In this document: in pieces, positions 1 through 8,456 of the stretch
Layout of the letters: each line of letters opens with the position of its first letter
Position numbering within the stretch: the first letter of the stretch is position 1
Source of the DNA: Maribacter sp044594925
Lineage (GTDB): Bacteria > Bacteroidota > Bacteroidia > Flavobacteriales > Flavobacteriaceae
Length of the DNA: 64,000 nucleotides
NCBI RefSeq assembly: GCF_044594925.1
Contig: NZ_CP138991.1
Coordinates: 434,001-498,000, forward strand
Direction of reading: 5' to 3'
Notes under the pieces: model-generated
Database searches by the model: none
Told to the model about the DNA's origin: nothing
The model's input: only the letters and a program-made list of their open reading frames with translations
Translations under genes and position numbers: made by a program

Positions 1-1
1 G

Positions 2-88
2 GAATGGTCGGATTTTAGTATTAAAGCTCGGGGTAATAGCCAAAACCTAATACCGGCAATAACCTTAAAGCTTTCAAAAGAAAAATAA
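2..88 (+). CDS. C-terminal tail of an upstream gene, unidentified (partial)
   Basis: An open frame enters from the left edge and ends at a TAA at 86-88, leaving 28 residues that finish ITLKLSKEK. The next gene starts 9 bases later on the same strand, so this is probably the first visible gene of the FAH-Hpt-CinA run. The fragment is too short to assign to a family. It could also be a chance open frame, since no start is visible. Confidence 0.45.
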   Translation, partial: EWSDFSIKARGNSQNLIPAITLKLSKEK

Positions 89-97
89 TCATCCCTT

Positions 98-709
98 ATG
101 AAGATAATATGTATTGGTCGCAATTACGCAGACCATATAAAGGAATTAAAAAATGAAAAGCCTTCGGAGCCGGTAATCTTTATAAAACCGGATTCATCGG
201 TCTTGCCTAAGGAACAAGACTTCTATATTCCTGAATTTACTAGTGATGTACATTACGAGGTAGAAGTTTTGGTAAAGATCAAGAAAGTAGGAAAGCATAT
301 TGATGAAAAATTTGCAAATACCTACTATGATGAGGTAGGCTTGGGAATAGATTTCACGGCACGGGATTTACAATCAAAATTAAAGGAAAAGGGCTTGCCA
401 TGGGAAAAAGCAAAAGGTTTTGATGGTGCTACGGTGATAGGAAATTGGTTGCCAAAAACCAAATTTAAGGACCTTAACAATCTCAATTTTAAACTTTTAA
501 AGAATGATGAAGTGGTACAGGTCGGAAACACCAATTTAATGCTTTGGAAAATAGATGAAATAATAGCCTATGTTTCTACGTTCTTTATGCTCAAAAAAGG
601 AGATGTGATTTTTACGGGCACACCTGCAGGTGTTGGCAAAGTAAACGCAAATGATTACCTTACCGGTAGTTTGGAAAACGAGGAACTCTTCACAGTAAAA
701 ATAAAATAA
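98..709 (+). CDS. Fumarylacetoacetate hydrolase (FAH) family protein
   Basis: The 203-residue protein matches the short FAH/YcgM class, which hydrolyses or decarboxylates 2-oxo or beta-diketo acids with a divalent metal. It opens with MKIICIGRNYADH, the usual N-terminus of bacterial FAH-fold enzymes. The expected metal ligands are visible as Glu54 and Glu56 in HYEVEV and Asp85 in GIDFTARD. A glycine-rich stretch TGTPAGVG near residue 173 completes the active-site signature. The length fits the single-domain form. The stop codon shares its last A with the ATG of the next gene (TAATG), so the two are probably translationally coupled. The substrate cannot be read from sequence; acylpyruvase or oxaloacetate tautomerase activity is possible. 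Confidence 0.9.
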   Translation: MKIICIGRNYADHIKELKNEKPSEPVIFIKPDSSVLPKEQDFYIPEFTSDVHYEVEVLVKIKKVGKHIDEKFANTYYDEVGLGIDFTARDLQSKLKEKGLPWEKAKGFDGATVIGNWLPKTKFKDLNNLNFKLLKNDEVVQVGNTNLMLWKIDEIIAYVSTFFMLKKGDVIFTGTPAGVGKVNANDYLTGSLENEELFTVKIK

Positions 710-1047
710 TGATTTATAATTTAGATAAGCTTAATGAAATGGCAGATGGCGACAAAGATTTCATTGAATCGGTCATTTCGGTATTTCTAGAAGAGGTTCC
801 CGTAGATTTGGAAGCTTTGGAGATAGCACTAAAAGAAAAAAATCACGAAAGCGTTTATCAGCTTGCGCATAAAATAAAGCCCAATGTGGATTTATTGGGC
901 ATGGAACAGACGCGTGCCGCAGCTTTACAGATGGAAACACTTGGAAAACAAGCTGCTAATATGGAGGATATTGAAAAGATATTACCTGCGCTTAAAGCAG
1001 ATATCCATCAGGTGATCGGGGAGCTTAAAACCGATTTTAACTTGTAA
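709..1047 (+). CDS. Hpt-domain protein (histidine phosphotransfer)
   Basis: This 112-residue protein is a stand-alone Hpt four-helix bundle, a cytoplasmic phosphorelay intermediate. The phosphoacceptor is expected to be His54 in AHKIKPNVDLLGM, which fits the Hpt pattern of an HK motif followed by a small and hydrophobic run with a glycine. There is no kinase, receiver or output domain. It overlaps the FAH gene upstream and cinA downstream by one base at each junction (TAATG), so it belongs to that operon. No histidine kinase or response regulator gene lies in this window, so its partners must be elsewhere. The family call is secure; the pathway is unknown. Confidence 0.88.
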   Translation: MIYNLDKLNEMADGDKDFIESVISVFLEEVPVDLEALEIALKEKNHESVYQLAHKIKPNVDLLGMEQTRAAALQMETLGKQAANMEDIEKILPALKADIHQVIGELKTDFNL

Positions 1048-2294
1048 TGCTTGCTGAAATCATTACCATTGGGGATGAGATTCTCATTGGTCAAATTATA
1101 GACACCAACTCTGCATTTATAGCTAAAGAGCTAAACAAAATAGGGATATCCGTATACCAAATTACTTCGGTTCAGGATGATAGGGAGCATATATTACAAG
1201 CACTTTCAGATGCCCAATCCCATGCTGATATTGTTATCGTAACTGGCGGATTAGGCCCTACAAAAGATGATATAACCAAACATACGTTTTGCGAATTTTT
1301 TAATGACACATTAGTGAAGAACACCGAAGTGTTGGCGCATGTAGAAGAATTGTTCGCAAAACATATTAGCACCCCTATTTCAGATTTAAATAGACAGCAG
1401 GCCTTAGTGCCTAGCAAGTCGGAGGTGCTTAAAAACAATTATGGAACGGCACCCGGGATGTGGTTTTACGAGAATGATACCGCATTTATTTCTATGCCGG
1501 GAGTACCTTTTGAGATGAAAAATATCATGAAGGATGCCGTCATTCCTAAATTAGTGGACTTTTTTGAAAGACCACATATAATTCATAAAACCATTATTAC
1601 CTATGGTTTGGGAGAGAGTGCTATAGCCCAAAGGATAGAAGCATGGGAAGAGGCACTACCTAATTTTGTAAAACTGGCATATTTACCCAATCTTGGGAAA
1701 GTACACCTTAGGCTAACGGCGAAAGGTAAGGTGCGCAAAGTATTGCAAGAGGCTATTAACAGTGCTTCGATTACTTTATATCCGCTAATTGACGATATTT
1801 TGTACGGAACCGAAGATGAGGAAAGTTTAGAAGCGGTCGTAGCCAAATTATTAACTTCAAAGGGATTTACCTTGGCCACGGCCGAAAGTTTTACTGGAGG
1901 TAAAATTGCGGAACATATAACGGCAATTCCCGGTGCTTCGGCATATTTTAAGGGGAGTATCGTAAGTTACGCTACAGAAGCAAAAATAAATGTTCTTGGG
2001 GTGCCACAAGATGAGGTGGCTAAATATTCCGTAGTGAGCAAAGAGGTGGCAATGTCCATGGCTACCGGAGTCAAAGGTTTGTTAAAAACAGATTTTGCTG
2101 TGGCCACTACAGGTAACGCCGGGCCAACAAAAGGAGACTCACCAGCAAATGTGGGAACCGTCTTCATTGGTATTGCGTCACCAAATGGTGTTTTTGCAAC
2201 AGAATTTAATATGGGAAACCATAGAGAGCGTATTGTACAAAAGTCTGTAAACAAGGCTTTTGAGTTGCTTCAAAAAGAAATTTTAAAAATGTGA
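1047..2294 (+). CDS. cinA: CinA-like protein (competence/damage-inducible, NMN deamidase family)
   Basis: The 415-residue, two-domain architecture is full length for CinA. The N-terminal MoaB/MogA-like domain (about 1-170) starts with ITIGDEILIGQIIDTN and contains TGGLGPTKDD. The C-terminal domain (about 255-415) has ATAESFTGGKIA and VGTVFIGIA, typical of the PncC/CinA amidase that deamidates NMN in pyridine-nucleotide salvage. Some two-domain homologues also have ADP-ribose pyrophosphatase activity. The start overlaps the Hpt stop by one base. A gap of about 70 bases to rpmB carries a separate promoter, so cinA is likely the last gene of its operon. The name reflects family history and does not imply a competence role here. 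Confidence 0.93.
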   Translation: MLAEIITIGDEILIGQIIDTNSAFIAKELNKIGISVYQITSVQDDREHILQALSDAQSHADIVIVTGGLGPTKDDITKHTFCEFFNDTLVKNTEVLAHVEELFAKHISTPISDLNRQQALVPSKSEVLKNNYGTAPGMWFYENDTAFISMPGVPFEMKNIMKDAVIPKLVDFFERPHIIHKTIITYGLGESAIAQRIEAWEEALPNFVKLAYLPNLGKVHLRLTAKGKVRKVLQEAINSASITLYPLIDDILYGTEDEESLEAVVAKLLTSKGFTLATAESFTGGKIAEHITAIPGASAYFKGSIVSYATEAKINVLGVPQDEVAKYSVVSKEVAMSMATGVKGLLKTDFAVATTGNAGPTKGDSPANVGTVFIGIASPNGVFATEFNMGNHRERIVQKSVNKAFELLQKEILKM

Positions 2295-2303
2295 AGGAGA
2301 TTG

Positions 2304-2334
2304 TTGGCTGTAAGATAAAAATGATATAAATTTG
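2304..2334 (+). promoter_or_regulatory. Bacteroidota-type promoter for rpmB operon
   Basis: TTG at 2304-2306 is followed after 20 bases by TAAATTTG at 2327-2334. This is a full match to the Bacteroidota housekeeping pattern TTG-N17-23-TAnnTTTG. It lies 29 bases before the rpmB ATG and is the clearest promoter in the window. Confidence 0.7.
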
Positions 2335-2363
2335 CACCCTGTTTAAAAGAAAAATTCGACACA

Positions 2364-2600
2364 ATGTCAAAAGTTTGTGAAATTACGGGAAAGAGAGCGA
2401 TGTTCGGTAACAACGTATCCTTCTCTATCAATAAAACAAGAAGAAGATTTGACGTAAATCTTTCTAAAAAGAGATTTTACATTCCAGAGGAAGACCGTTG
2501 GATAACTTTAAAAGTCTCTGCAAGAGCTTTAAAAAGTATCAACAAGAAAGGAATCTCTGCTGTGTTGAAAGAAGCAAAAGCTAAAGGGTTAGTAAAGTAA
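2364..2600 (+). CDS. rpmB: 50S ribosomal protein L28
   Basis: This 78-residue basic protein is bacterial L28, a structural component of the large ribosomal subunit. It begins MSKVCEITGKR, carries the ITGKRAMFGNNVSFSINKTRRRF signature in its first half and ends in a basic helix. The length is typical for Bacteroidota. It is followed by rpmG after 21 bases and then by a DUF4295 gene, an arrangement widely conserved in Flavobacteriia. A strong promoter immediately upstream drives the cluster. No zinc-binding cysteine set is visible (only Cys5), so this looks like the zinc-independent form. Confidence 0.97.
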   Translation: MSKVCEITGKRAMFGNNVSFSINKTRRRFDVNLSKKRFYIPEEDRWITLKVSARALKSINKKGISAVLKEAKAKGLVK

Positions 2601-2621
2601 CCTTTAAATTTATAGATTACG

Positions 2622-2804
2622 ATGGCAAAGAAAGGCAACAGAATTCAAGTAATTTTAGAATGTACCGAGCATAAAGAATCGGGACAACCTGGTACTTCCA
2701 GATACATTACTACAAAGAATAAGAAGAATACTCCAGAAAGGATGGAAATTAAAAAATTCAATCCAATCTTGAAGAGAATGACAGTTCATAAAGAAATTAA
2801 ATAA
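2622..2804 (+). CDS. rpmG: 50S ribosomal protein L33
   Basis: The 60-residue sequence MAKKGNRIQVILECTEHKE is characteristic of L33, a small 50S protein near the E site. It retains the RYITTKNKKNTPERMEIKKF stretch. Only one cysteine remains (Cys14) where the zinc form has two CxxC pairs, so this is the zinc-independent form. It sits between rpmB and the DUF4295 gene in the same transcription unit. Confidence 0.97.
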   Translation: MAKKGNRIQVILECTEHKESGQPGTSRYITTKNKKNTPERMEIKKFNPILKRMTVHKEIK

Positions 2805-2845
2805 GAATTCCACTTAGGTGGGTTTGATATAAAATATATTTAGCC

Positions 2846-2998
2846 ATGGCAAAGAAAACGGTAGCGAGTTTACAGACCAGCTCAAAAAGATTAACAAAAG
2901 CTATAAAAATGGTAAAGTCACCTAAAACCGGTGCTTACGTTTTTGTAGAATCGGTTATGGCCCCGGAAATGGTAAATGACTGGATAGCCAAGAAGTAA
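2846..2998 (+). CDS. DUF4295 protein, ribosomal-operon small basic protein
   Basis: A 50-codon frame starts at ATG 2846 and ends at TAA 2996-2998. The product begins MAKKTVASLQTSSKRLTKAI and ends NDWIAKK. It matches the DUF4295 family, found almost only in Bacteroidota and nearly always directly after rpmG. The basic composition, the position 41 bases after rpmG and the shared terminator at 3023-3055 argue for a lineage-specific ribosome-associated protein. That role is inferred from context and size; the sequence shows no catalytic motif. Confidence 0.9.
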   Translation: MAKKTVASLQTSSKRLTKAIKMVKSPKTGAYVFVESVMAPEMVNDWIAKK

Positions 2999-3022
2999 GA
3001 TAATTACTTTAATACGTTATTG

Positions 3023-3055
3023 AGCCCCTTTCTTTCGAAAGGGGCTTTTTAATTT
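3023..3055 (+). terminator. Rho-independent terminator after ribosomal operon
   Basis: A perfect 10-bp stem (AGCCCCTTTC at 3023-3032 with GAAAGGGGCT at 3037-3046) closes a TTTC loop and runs straight into a T-rich tract. It ends the rpmB-rpmG-DUF4295 transcript and overlaps the region where ftsY transcription should begin. Confidence 0.9.
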
Positions 3056-3056
3056 T

Positions 3057-3064
3057 TATATTTG
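3057..3064 (+). promoter_or_regulatory. Candidate ftsY promoter -7 element
   Basis: TATATTTG at 3057-3064 is a full TAnnTTTG match, 19 bases before the ftsY ATG and directly behind the terminator T tract. No good TTG element lies at the usual distance because that space is taken by the terminator stem. Confidence 0.45.
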
Positions 3065-3083
3065 ACCAACTATTGATTTTACG

Positions 3084-4046
3084 ATGAGTTTATTTAAAAA
3101 GATTTTTTCAAAAGATAAGAAGGAAACCCTGGATAAGGGCCTAGAGAAGACCAAAACAAGTTTCTTTTCCAAGCTTGGAAAAGCGGTAGCGGGCAAGTCT
3201 AAAGTAGACGATGATGTTTTGGATAATTTGGAGGAGGTTCTTGTTTCTTCTGATGTTGGTGTGGAGACCACACTAAAAATTATAGAACGTATTGAAGCTC
3301 GCGTTGCCAAGGATAAATACATGGGAACCGAAGAACTCAATGACATTCTGCGTCATGAAATTGCAGGATTACTATCAGAGACCCATACCACGGAAGATGC
3401 CAGTTTTCAAATTTCGAAGGACAAAAAACCTTATGTAATCATGGTGGTCGGTGTCAATGGAGTAGGTAAAACTACCACTATAGGTAAATTGGCGCATCAG
3501 TTTAAAGATCAAGGTTTAAAGGTGGTTCTTGGTGCTGCGGATACATTTAGGGCAGCTGCTATAGACCAATTACAGGTTTGGGCAGATAGGGTAGATGTTC
3601 CCATTGTAAAACAGCAAATGGGTAGTGACCCTGCCTCCGTCGCTTTTGACACCCTTAGTTCTGCTGTTAACCAAGATGCTGATGTAGTCATCATAGATAC
3701 TGCAGGAAGACTGCACAATAAGGTAAATCTTATGAACGAGCTGACCAAAGTAAAACGGGTTATGCAAAAGGTTGTGGACAATACGCCTCATGAAGTTTTA
3801 TTGGTTCTGGACGGGTCCACAGGTCAAAATGCATTTGAACAAGCAAAACAGTTTACAAAAGCGACAGAGGTTACATCCCTGGCGGTTACCAAGTTGGATG
3901 GTACGGCTAAAGGAGGGGTGGTCATTGGAATTTCCGACCAGTTCCAAATTCCTGTGCGGTATATTGGAGTCGGTGAGGGTATTGAAGACCTTCAGGTTTT
4001 TAATAAGCATGAGTTTGTAGATTCTTTTTTTAATAGGAAAGAGTGA
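3084..4046 (+). CDS. ftsY: Signal recognition particle receptor FtsY
   Basis: FtsY is the membrane-associated SRP receptor GTPase that docks ribosome-nascent-chain complexes for co-translational insertion. The 320-residue protein has the NG domain: helical N domain to about residue 110, then G1 GVNGVGKTT (123-131), the SRP-specific DTFRAAAIDQL (153-163), G3 DTAGR (205-209) and G4 TKLDG (269-273). It lacks the long acidic A domain of enterobacterial FtsY and starts with a short basic helix MSLFKKIFSKDKKE that could bind membrane. This compact form is common in Bacteroidota. The stop overlaps the GTG start of the DUF2911 gene by four bases (GTGA). Confidence 0.97.
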   Translation: MSLFKKIFSKDKKETLDKGLEKTKTSFFSKLGKAVAGKSKVDDDVLDNLEEVLVSSDVGVETTLKIIERIEARVAKDKYMGTEELNDILRHEIAGLLSETHTTEDASFQISKDKKPYVIMVVGVNGVGKTTTIGKLAHQFKDQGLKVVLGAADTFRAAAIDQLQVWADRVDVPIVKQQMGSDPASVAFDTLSSAVNQDADVVIIDTAGRLHNKVNLMNELTKVKRVMQKVVDNTPHEVLLVLDGSTGQNAFEQAKQFTKATEVTSLAVTKLDGTAKGGVVIGISDQFQIPVRYIGVGEGIEDLQVFNKHEFVDSFFNRKE

Positions 4047-4927
4047 AAAAAATAGTCCTTCTTTTAGCAGTAGTATGGTGTGCTCAAGGGGTATCCCAAA
4101 TAAATCACCCCAAGGCTAGTCCGTCTTCTACAATAGAACAGACTGTAGGACTTTCTAAAATTACGGTAGCATATTCCAGGCCCGCTACGCGAGGCAGAAC
4201 AATTTTTGGAAATAGGGCAGATGGGCAACCTGGTTTAGTGCCTTACGGGCGTATTTGGCGTGTGGGTGCTAACGAATCTACTAAAATAACCTTTGACAAT
4301 GATGTAAATATTATGGGCAAGCCCCTGTCTAAGGGTACGTATGCCTTATACGCTTTTCCCAAAGCAAAGGAATGGCAACTTGTCTTTCATAACAATACCA
4401 AGCATTGGGGAGATGGCAGAAACGCCTACGACCCAGAGGAAGATGCGTTACGCGTTAAAGTGAAACCAAAACAAACTTTGGGCTATCAAGAGAATTTTCT
4501 GATATCTTTTGATGCCATTACGCATAATGAGGCGGTACTATCCTTACTTTGGGCTACTACCAAAGTAAGTTTACCGATGACTTTCAACACCCGTGAGTTA
4601 ATGGAGCAGCAGATAAAGGAGCGGCTCAACGATAAACCTACCGCACAGACCTATTATGAAATTGCCAGGTACTACCAGGAGCAGGGTAGTAAGCAAGAAC
4701 AATCTTTAGTTTATTTGAACAAAGCAATTGAACTTGGTGGAGATACCTATTATTACCATAGGGTTAAATCTTTGGTAGAGGCAGAGTTGGAAGATTATAA
4801 AGTGGCCATACGATCAGCTCAAAAGTCACTTGAAATTGCGGATAGTTTGGGGAAGGACGAGTTTGTTCGTATGAACGGGAAGAATATTATAGATTGGAAA
4901 GAAAAACTAAAACAACAAAATGAATAA
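4043..4927 (+). CDS. DUF2911 family exported protein with TPR-like C-terminus
   Basis: The 294-residue product has a signal peptide (MKKIVLLLAVVWCAQGVSQ) and is presumably periplasmic. Residues about 25-185 match DUF2911, a Bacteroidota family recognisable by SKITVAYSRPATRGRTIFG, WRVGANESTKI and KGTYALYAFP. The rest contains TPR-like helices (TYYEIARYYQEQGSKQEQSL and a second copy near 240), suggesting protein-protein contacts. Start choice: GTG at 4043 is the only codon that gives an intact signal peptide, and it overlaps the ftsY stop by four bases. No enzymatic function is established for the family. It also overlaps the amidase gene downstream. Confidence 0.85.
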   Translation: MKKIVLLLAVVWCAQGVSQINHPKASPSSTIEQTVGLSKITVAYSRPATRGRTIFGNRADGQPGLVPYGRIWRVGANESTKITFDNDVNIMGKPLSKGTYALYAFPKAKEWQLVFHNNTKHWGDGRNAYDPEEDALRVKVKPKQTLGYQENFLISFDAITHNEAVLSLLWATTKVSLPMTFNTRELMEQQIKERLNDKPTAQTYYEIARYYQEQGSKQEQSLVYLNKAIELGGDTYYYHRVKSLVEAELEDYKVAIRSAQKSLEIADSLGKDEFVRMNGKNIIDWKEKLKQQNE

Positions 4928-4928
4928 C

Positions 4929-6605
4929 ATGAAAAAAACATTCCTCTTTCTTTTCATATGCTTTGTGTGTTCGTGTAAGAACGATACGAAAACAGGTGAG
5001 AAACAAGTGCGTATTTGGGAGCCTTACAATGATTCCGCTGAAGTAGCGGCAAATGCGGACCATGAAAAAGGGAGAATGCAATACAAATTAATACAGTCCA
5101 AGGTATTGGATAAGAATGATGTTTTTCTTCCGCTGTACGATGAAATTTCTAAAATGACGGAGAAAGAATATGAATTCTTAAAACCACTGGTACTGGAACA
5201 GAACATGTTTTCGATTCGTAAAAGTATCGAAGGCGGACTTATATCGTATGAAAAGTTAGTGTTGTTCTACCTATACCGCATCTATAAATACGAGTTGGAC
5301 AATACTACTACCTTGAATACCGTGATTGCACTGAACAAGGATGTAGTTGACCAAGCCAGGGAATTGGACAGGATGATGGATAATGGAACCGCGCCCGGTT
5401 CGCGTCACCCTATATACGGTATGCCTATTCTATTAAAGGACAATATTAATACCAAAGGAATGCGTACAACAGCAGGTGCTATTGCCTTGATGGACAATGA
5501 AGTAGAAGATGCTTTTATCGTAGAACGGCTAAAGGAGAATGGTGCGTTGATACTAGGTAAGGTAAACCTGAGCGAGTGGGCTTACTTTCTTTGTTCGGGT
5601 TGTCCGGTAGGTTATAGTGCTGTTGGTGGCCAGACATTGAATCCTTATGGAAGGCGTGTTTTTGAAACAGGTGGCTCCAGTTCCGGAAGTGGTACTGCGG
5701 TGGCGGCAAATTATGCTGTGGCTGCGGTGGGGACGGAGACCTCAGGTTCTATATTATCGCCTAGTAGCCAGAATTCGGTCGTAGGATTAAAACCAACCAT
5801 AGGTTTATTAAGTAGAACAGGTATAGTTCCCATTTCAAGTACCTTGGATACGCCCGGACCAATGACCAAGAATACCATTGACAACGGTATTTTATTGGAT
5901 GCAATGACTGGTTTTGACAAGGCCGACCTAAAAACGAATAAAGAACAGTATCCGGGGATTATTTCAGCAGGACTACACCCCACAAGTTTTAAGAACATGC
6001 GGTTGGGAGCCTTCTCCGCGCTAATGGAAAGCGATTCTATTTACAGAACAACTATTGAAAAATTAAAAACGCTCGGAGCAACTGTGGTGGAGTTTACGCC
6101 ACCAGAAGTGCCTATGGACGGTTTTCTAAGTATTCTGAATATAGATATGAAAAACGATTTGCCAGACTATTTATCGGCGCATACCAATCCTGAAAAAGTA
6201 AACATCACATCCATAGCGGATGCGGTTGCTTTTAATGCTAAAGATTCTTTGGTAAGAATACCTTACGGCCAAGCGCTTTTCAAAGGTATTATAGCCGATG
6301 CTACCACAGCGGAAGGTTTAGCCGAAATTAAGACACGATTGGAAAATTCTGGGCGTACATTTTTTGATACTGCGCTAGACCAGCACAATTTAGATGCGAT
6401 ACTTTCCATAAATAATTACCATGCCGGTTACGCTGCAGTGGCTAAATATCCGGCTTTAACGGTACCTATGGGATACAAGACCTCTGGGGAGCCCATTAGC
6501 TTAACCTTTATTGGAAAACCGTTTAAAGAGGCACATTTGCTTCGTTTAGGAGCGGCCTATGAAAAGGAGTTTTCGAATAGGGAAATGCCTAAAGGCTATG
6601 AATAA
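4929..6605 (+). CDS. Amidase-signature family lipoprotein
   Basis: This is an amidase-signature Ser-Ser-Lys hydrolase predicted to be a lipoprotein. From ATG 4929 the N-terminus is MKKTFLFLFICFVCSC, with a lipobox ending at Cys16; an ATG at 4920 would add only three residues and overlaps the DUF2911 stop. Numbering from that upstream ATG, the catalytic Lys is 173 in LLKDN, the cis-Ser lies in GGSSSGSG (251-258) and the nucleophile is Ser277 in GTETSGS. All triad residues are present, so it should be active. The family splits carboxamides; export suggests an external amide such as a peptide or an amidated sugar. About 558 residues is normal for the exported class. Confidence 0.9.
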   Translation: MKKTFLFLFICFVCSCKNDTKTGEKQVRIWEPYNDSAEVAANADHEKGRMQYKLIQSKVLDKNDVFLPLYDEISKMTEKEYEFLKPLVLEQNMFSIRKSIEGGLISYEKLVLFYLYRIYKYELDNTTTLNTVIALNKDVVDQARELDRMMDNGTAPGSRHPIYGMPILLKDNINTKGMRTTAGAIALMDNEVEDAFIVERLKENGALILGKVNLSEWAYFLCSGCPVGYSAVGGQTLNPYGRRVFETGGSSSGSGTAVAANYAVAAVGTETSGSILSPSSQNSVVGLKPTIGLLSRTGIVPISSTLDTPGPMTKNTIDNGILLDAMTGFDKADLKTNKEQYPGIISAGLHPTSFKNMRLGAFSALMESDSIYRTTIEKLKTLGATVVEFTPPEVPMDGFLSILNIDMKNDLPDYLSAHTNPEKVNITSIADAVAFNAKDSLVRIPYGQALFKGIIADATTAEGLAEIKTRLENSGRTFFDTALDQHNLDAILSINNYHAGYAAVAKYPALTVPMGYKTSGEPISLTFIGKPFKEAHLLRLGAAYEKEFSNREMPKGYE

Positions 6606-6687
6606 TAGTAGTAAAAGTGGGTAATAGTTTATAAGTGGGATAGCATCATTGATGTTATTTAATTGTTGTAAAACATTATAAAAAAAT

Positions 6688-7599
6688 ATGAATGCAGTTA
6701 TTGGCAGTATAATAGAAAATTTAAGGTCGATACAAATTATATACGAGCCGACTGTTGAAATATTCAAAGGAGATAGAACTAATACAGGGGATTCTAAAGA
6801 AATATCTGTAAATGAATTTATCCAAAGCTACCTAACAAATGACTATCGGGTAAAAAAAGGAAAAATATATTCTTTAGATAGTGAAAGTGCTAATATCGAC
6901 TGCGTTGTTTTAGCTCCTAATCATCCAAACTTGATAACACCAAAAAGAGAAGTAATACTTGCTGAAGGTGTATTTTGCGCTGTAGAAGTCAAACCTGATA
7001 TAAGTTCACTTTCTAAAACTTCAGAATTTGTTCGCAGCACGATACAAATAAAATCTATTAAGAATCTTAATAGAAAAATAGATAGATTGAACCTCAAAAT
7101 CTTAGGTAACAAAGACAAACCTGTATATTTCAATAAGATACCTGCCGTTGTTTTTTCAAAGAAATCTGCAAGTTTTGATAAAATAATTGAACACTTTAGA
7201 GAAAGAGTCAAAACGGATGAATTAAAAAAAGATGAACTTCCAGATATTATTTTTTCTATAGAAAATGGAGTTTTATTTTATTGTCCTCATTTCAAACATA
7301 CAACTTATTATAACATGTTGAATGAGCCTCAAAAACTATTGTTTGATGAGGCCACTTTTATGCAAGTATGCTCTAAAGAAAATGAAGAACACATAAACCT
7401 CCTAATTTTCTTAATGATGTTCTTGAATCTTGAAAAACCTCATATTCCTATATCAGATTTCTTTATCAAACAATATTTCCAGAATTTAAACTTTAAGACT
7501 GATTATAAGTTTGTTTGCCTTGAAGGAGACGCCGAAAAATTAACGAATGACCCAGAGCTTGCTCTGAAATTAGCTGAACTATTGAAAACAAAAGAATAA
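6688..7599 (+). CDS. DUF6602-like protein with PD-(D/E)XK nuclease-type core
   Basis: The 303-residue cytoplasmic protein has no signal peptide or membrane segment. Near residues 70-105 it shows ANIDCVVL followed about 25 residues later by FCAVEVKPD. That Asp ... Glu-x-Lys spacing is the hallmark of the PD-(D/E)XK nuclease fold, and the pattern resembles the DUF6602 family as I recall it. The second half (about 150-290) is alpha-rich and unassigned. Codons are visibly more A+T-rich than in the flanking amidase and rimO genes, which suggests recent acquisition. It stands alone: no methyltransferase, helicase or toxin partner is adjacent. A restriction or anti-phage role is possible but not shown. 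Start ATG 6688 follows an A-rich leader. Confidence 0.65.
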   Translation: MNAVIGSIIENLRSIQIIYEPTVEIFKGDRTNTGDSKEISVNEFIQSYLTNDYRVKKGKIYSLDSESANIDCVVLAPNHPNLITPKREVILAEGVFCAVEVKPDISSLSKTSEFVRSTIQIKSIKNLNRKIDRLNLKILGNKDKPVYFNKIPAVVFSKKSASFDKIIEHFRERVKTDELKKDELPDIIFSIENGVLFYCPHFKHTTYYNMLNEPQKLLFDEATFMQVCSKENEEHINLLIFLMMFLNLEKPHIPISDFFIKQYFQNLNFKTDYKFVCLEGDAEKLTNDPELALKLAELLKTKE

Positions 7600-7620
7600 T
7601 GTTTTAAAACAAAACCTATA

Positions 7621-7740
7621 GACAATACGGGCTTCGGGCTTAATCACAGGGTTTACATATTTTTATGAAGTCGCTAAATCTTATGTCTCGAAGCTTCGGG
7701 ATGGCCTTAAAAAAAGAAATAGAATTAAACAATAAGCTTT
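7621..7740. repeat. Noncoding repeat, copy A
   Basis: This stretch aligns with 9611-9731. The shared features occur in the same order: ACAATACG-G-GCTTCG, an exact 15-base core TATTTTTATGAAGTC (7658-7672), then GC-AAATCTT, TTCGGG and an A-rich end. It begins 21 bases after the DUF6602-like gene and stops about 85 bases before the Crp-type regulator. It has no open frame. Together with copy B it brackets the regulator-epimerase pair. Confidence 0.6.
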
Positions 7741-7825
7741 AGCTTCGTAAGCAGACAAAAACGAAAAGTTTACTTACCACTGCAATCCAATTAGTCATAA
7801 GGTTATATACTATTACCATACAACA

Positions 7826-8395
7826 ATGGAAAATCTAATTAATTACATACAATCAAAAATTGCGCTAACTCAAAATGATATTGATTTAATCAAAAAACAT
7901 TTCATTTCTGAACAAATTCCAGCCCAAACCAATCTTTTAGAAGCCGGGAATGTGGAGCGATATATTTATTTCTTAGCTACTGGTATCGTAAAAGGATATC
8001 AAAATATTGGCGGAAAAATTGTAGTACAGCATCTTGTAGCGGAACAGGATTTTTTCACATCTACAGAAAGTTTTATGACAGAAACACCCTCATTAGATTA
8101 TTACGAAACGATTACTGCGTCTAGAGTTCTAAAAATATCGAAACCTGATTTTGATATGTTACAACAGGAAATAAAATGCTGGGCAATATTGGTCAAAGAG
8201 GTAACTAACGAACATTTGAGTTGCAAATTAGAACGTGTTAGGGACTTTCAAATTTTAACTGCAAAAGAGCGTTATCTAAAATTCGTAGAGCGGTATCCAA
8301 AATTGGCTTTAAATGTATCTATAGACAATATTGCTTCTTTTTTAGGAATGGAACCGCAATCCTTAAGTCGTATCAGAAAACAAATCGTTTCCTAA
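7826..8395 (+). CDS. Crp/Fnr family transcriptional regulator
   Basis: The 189-residue protein has a cyclic-nucleotide-binding-type beta barrel (about 20-120, with LEAGNVERYIYFLATGIVKGY) joined by a long helix to a C-terminal helix-turn-helix (about 155-185, VSIDNIASFLGMEPQSLSRI). This is the short Crp-like form abundant in Flavobacteriia. The residues that contact cAMP in E. coli Crp are not clearly conserved, so the ligand is unknown. It is 61 bases upstream of the epimerase gene on the same strand and may control it. The pair lies between the two noncoding repeats, in the A+T-rich patch. Confidence 0.85.
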   Translation: MENLINYIQSKIALTQNDIDLIKKHFISEQIPAQTNLLEAGNVERYIYFLATGIVKGYQNIGGKIVVQHLVAEQDFFTSTESFMTETPSLDYYETITASRVLKISKPDFDMLQQEIKCWAILVKEVTNEHLSCKLERVRDFQILTAKERYLKFVERYPKLALNVSIDNIASFLGMEPQSLSRIRKQIVS

Positions 8396-8456
8396 CAAAT
8401 GTTATTTCTAACCATGTAAAGGGTATCGAAATTTGCTCAAACAAAACTTAAGAACT

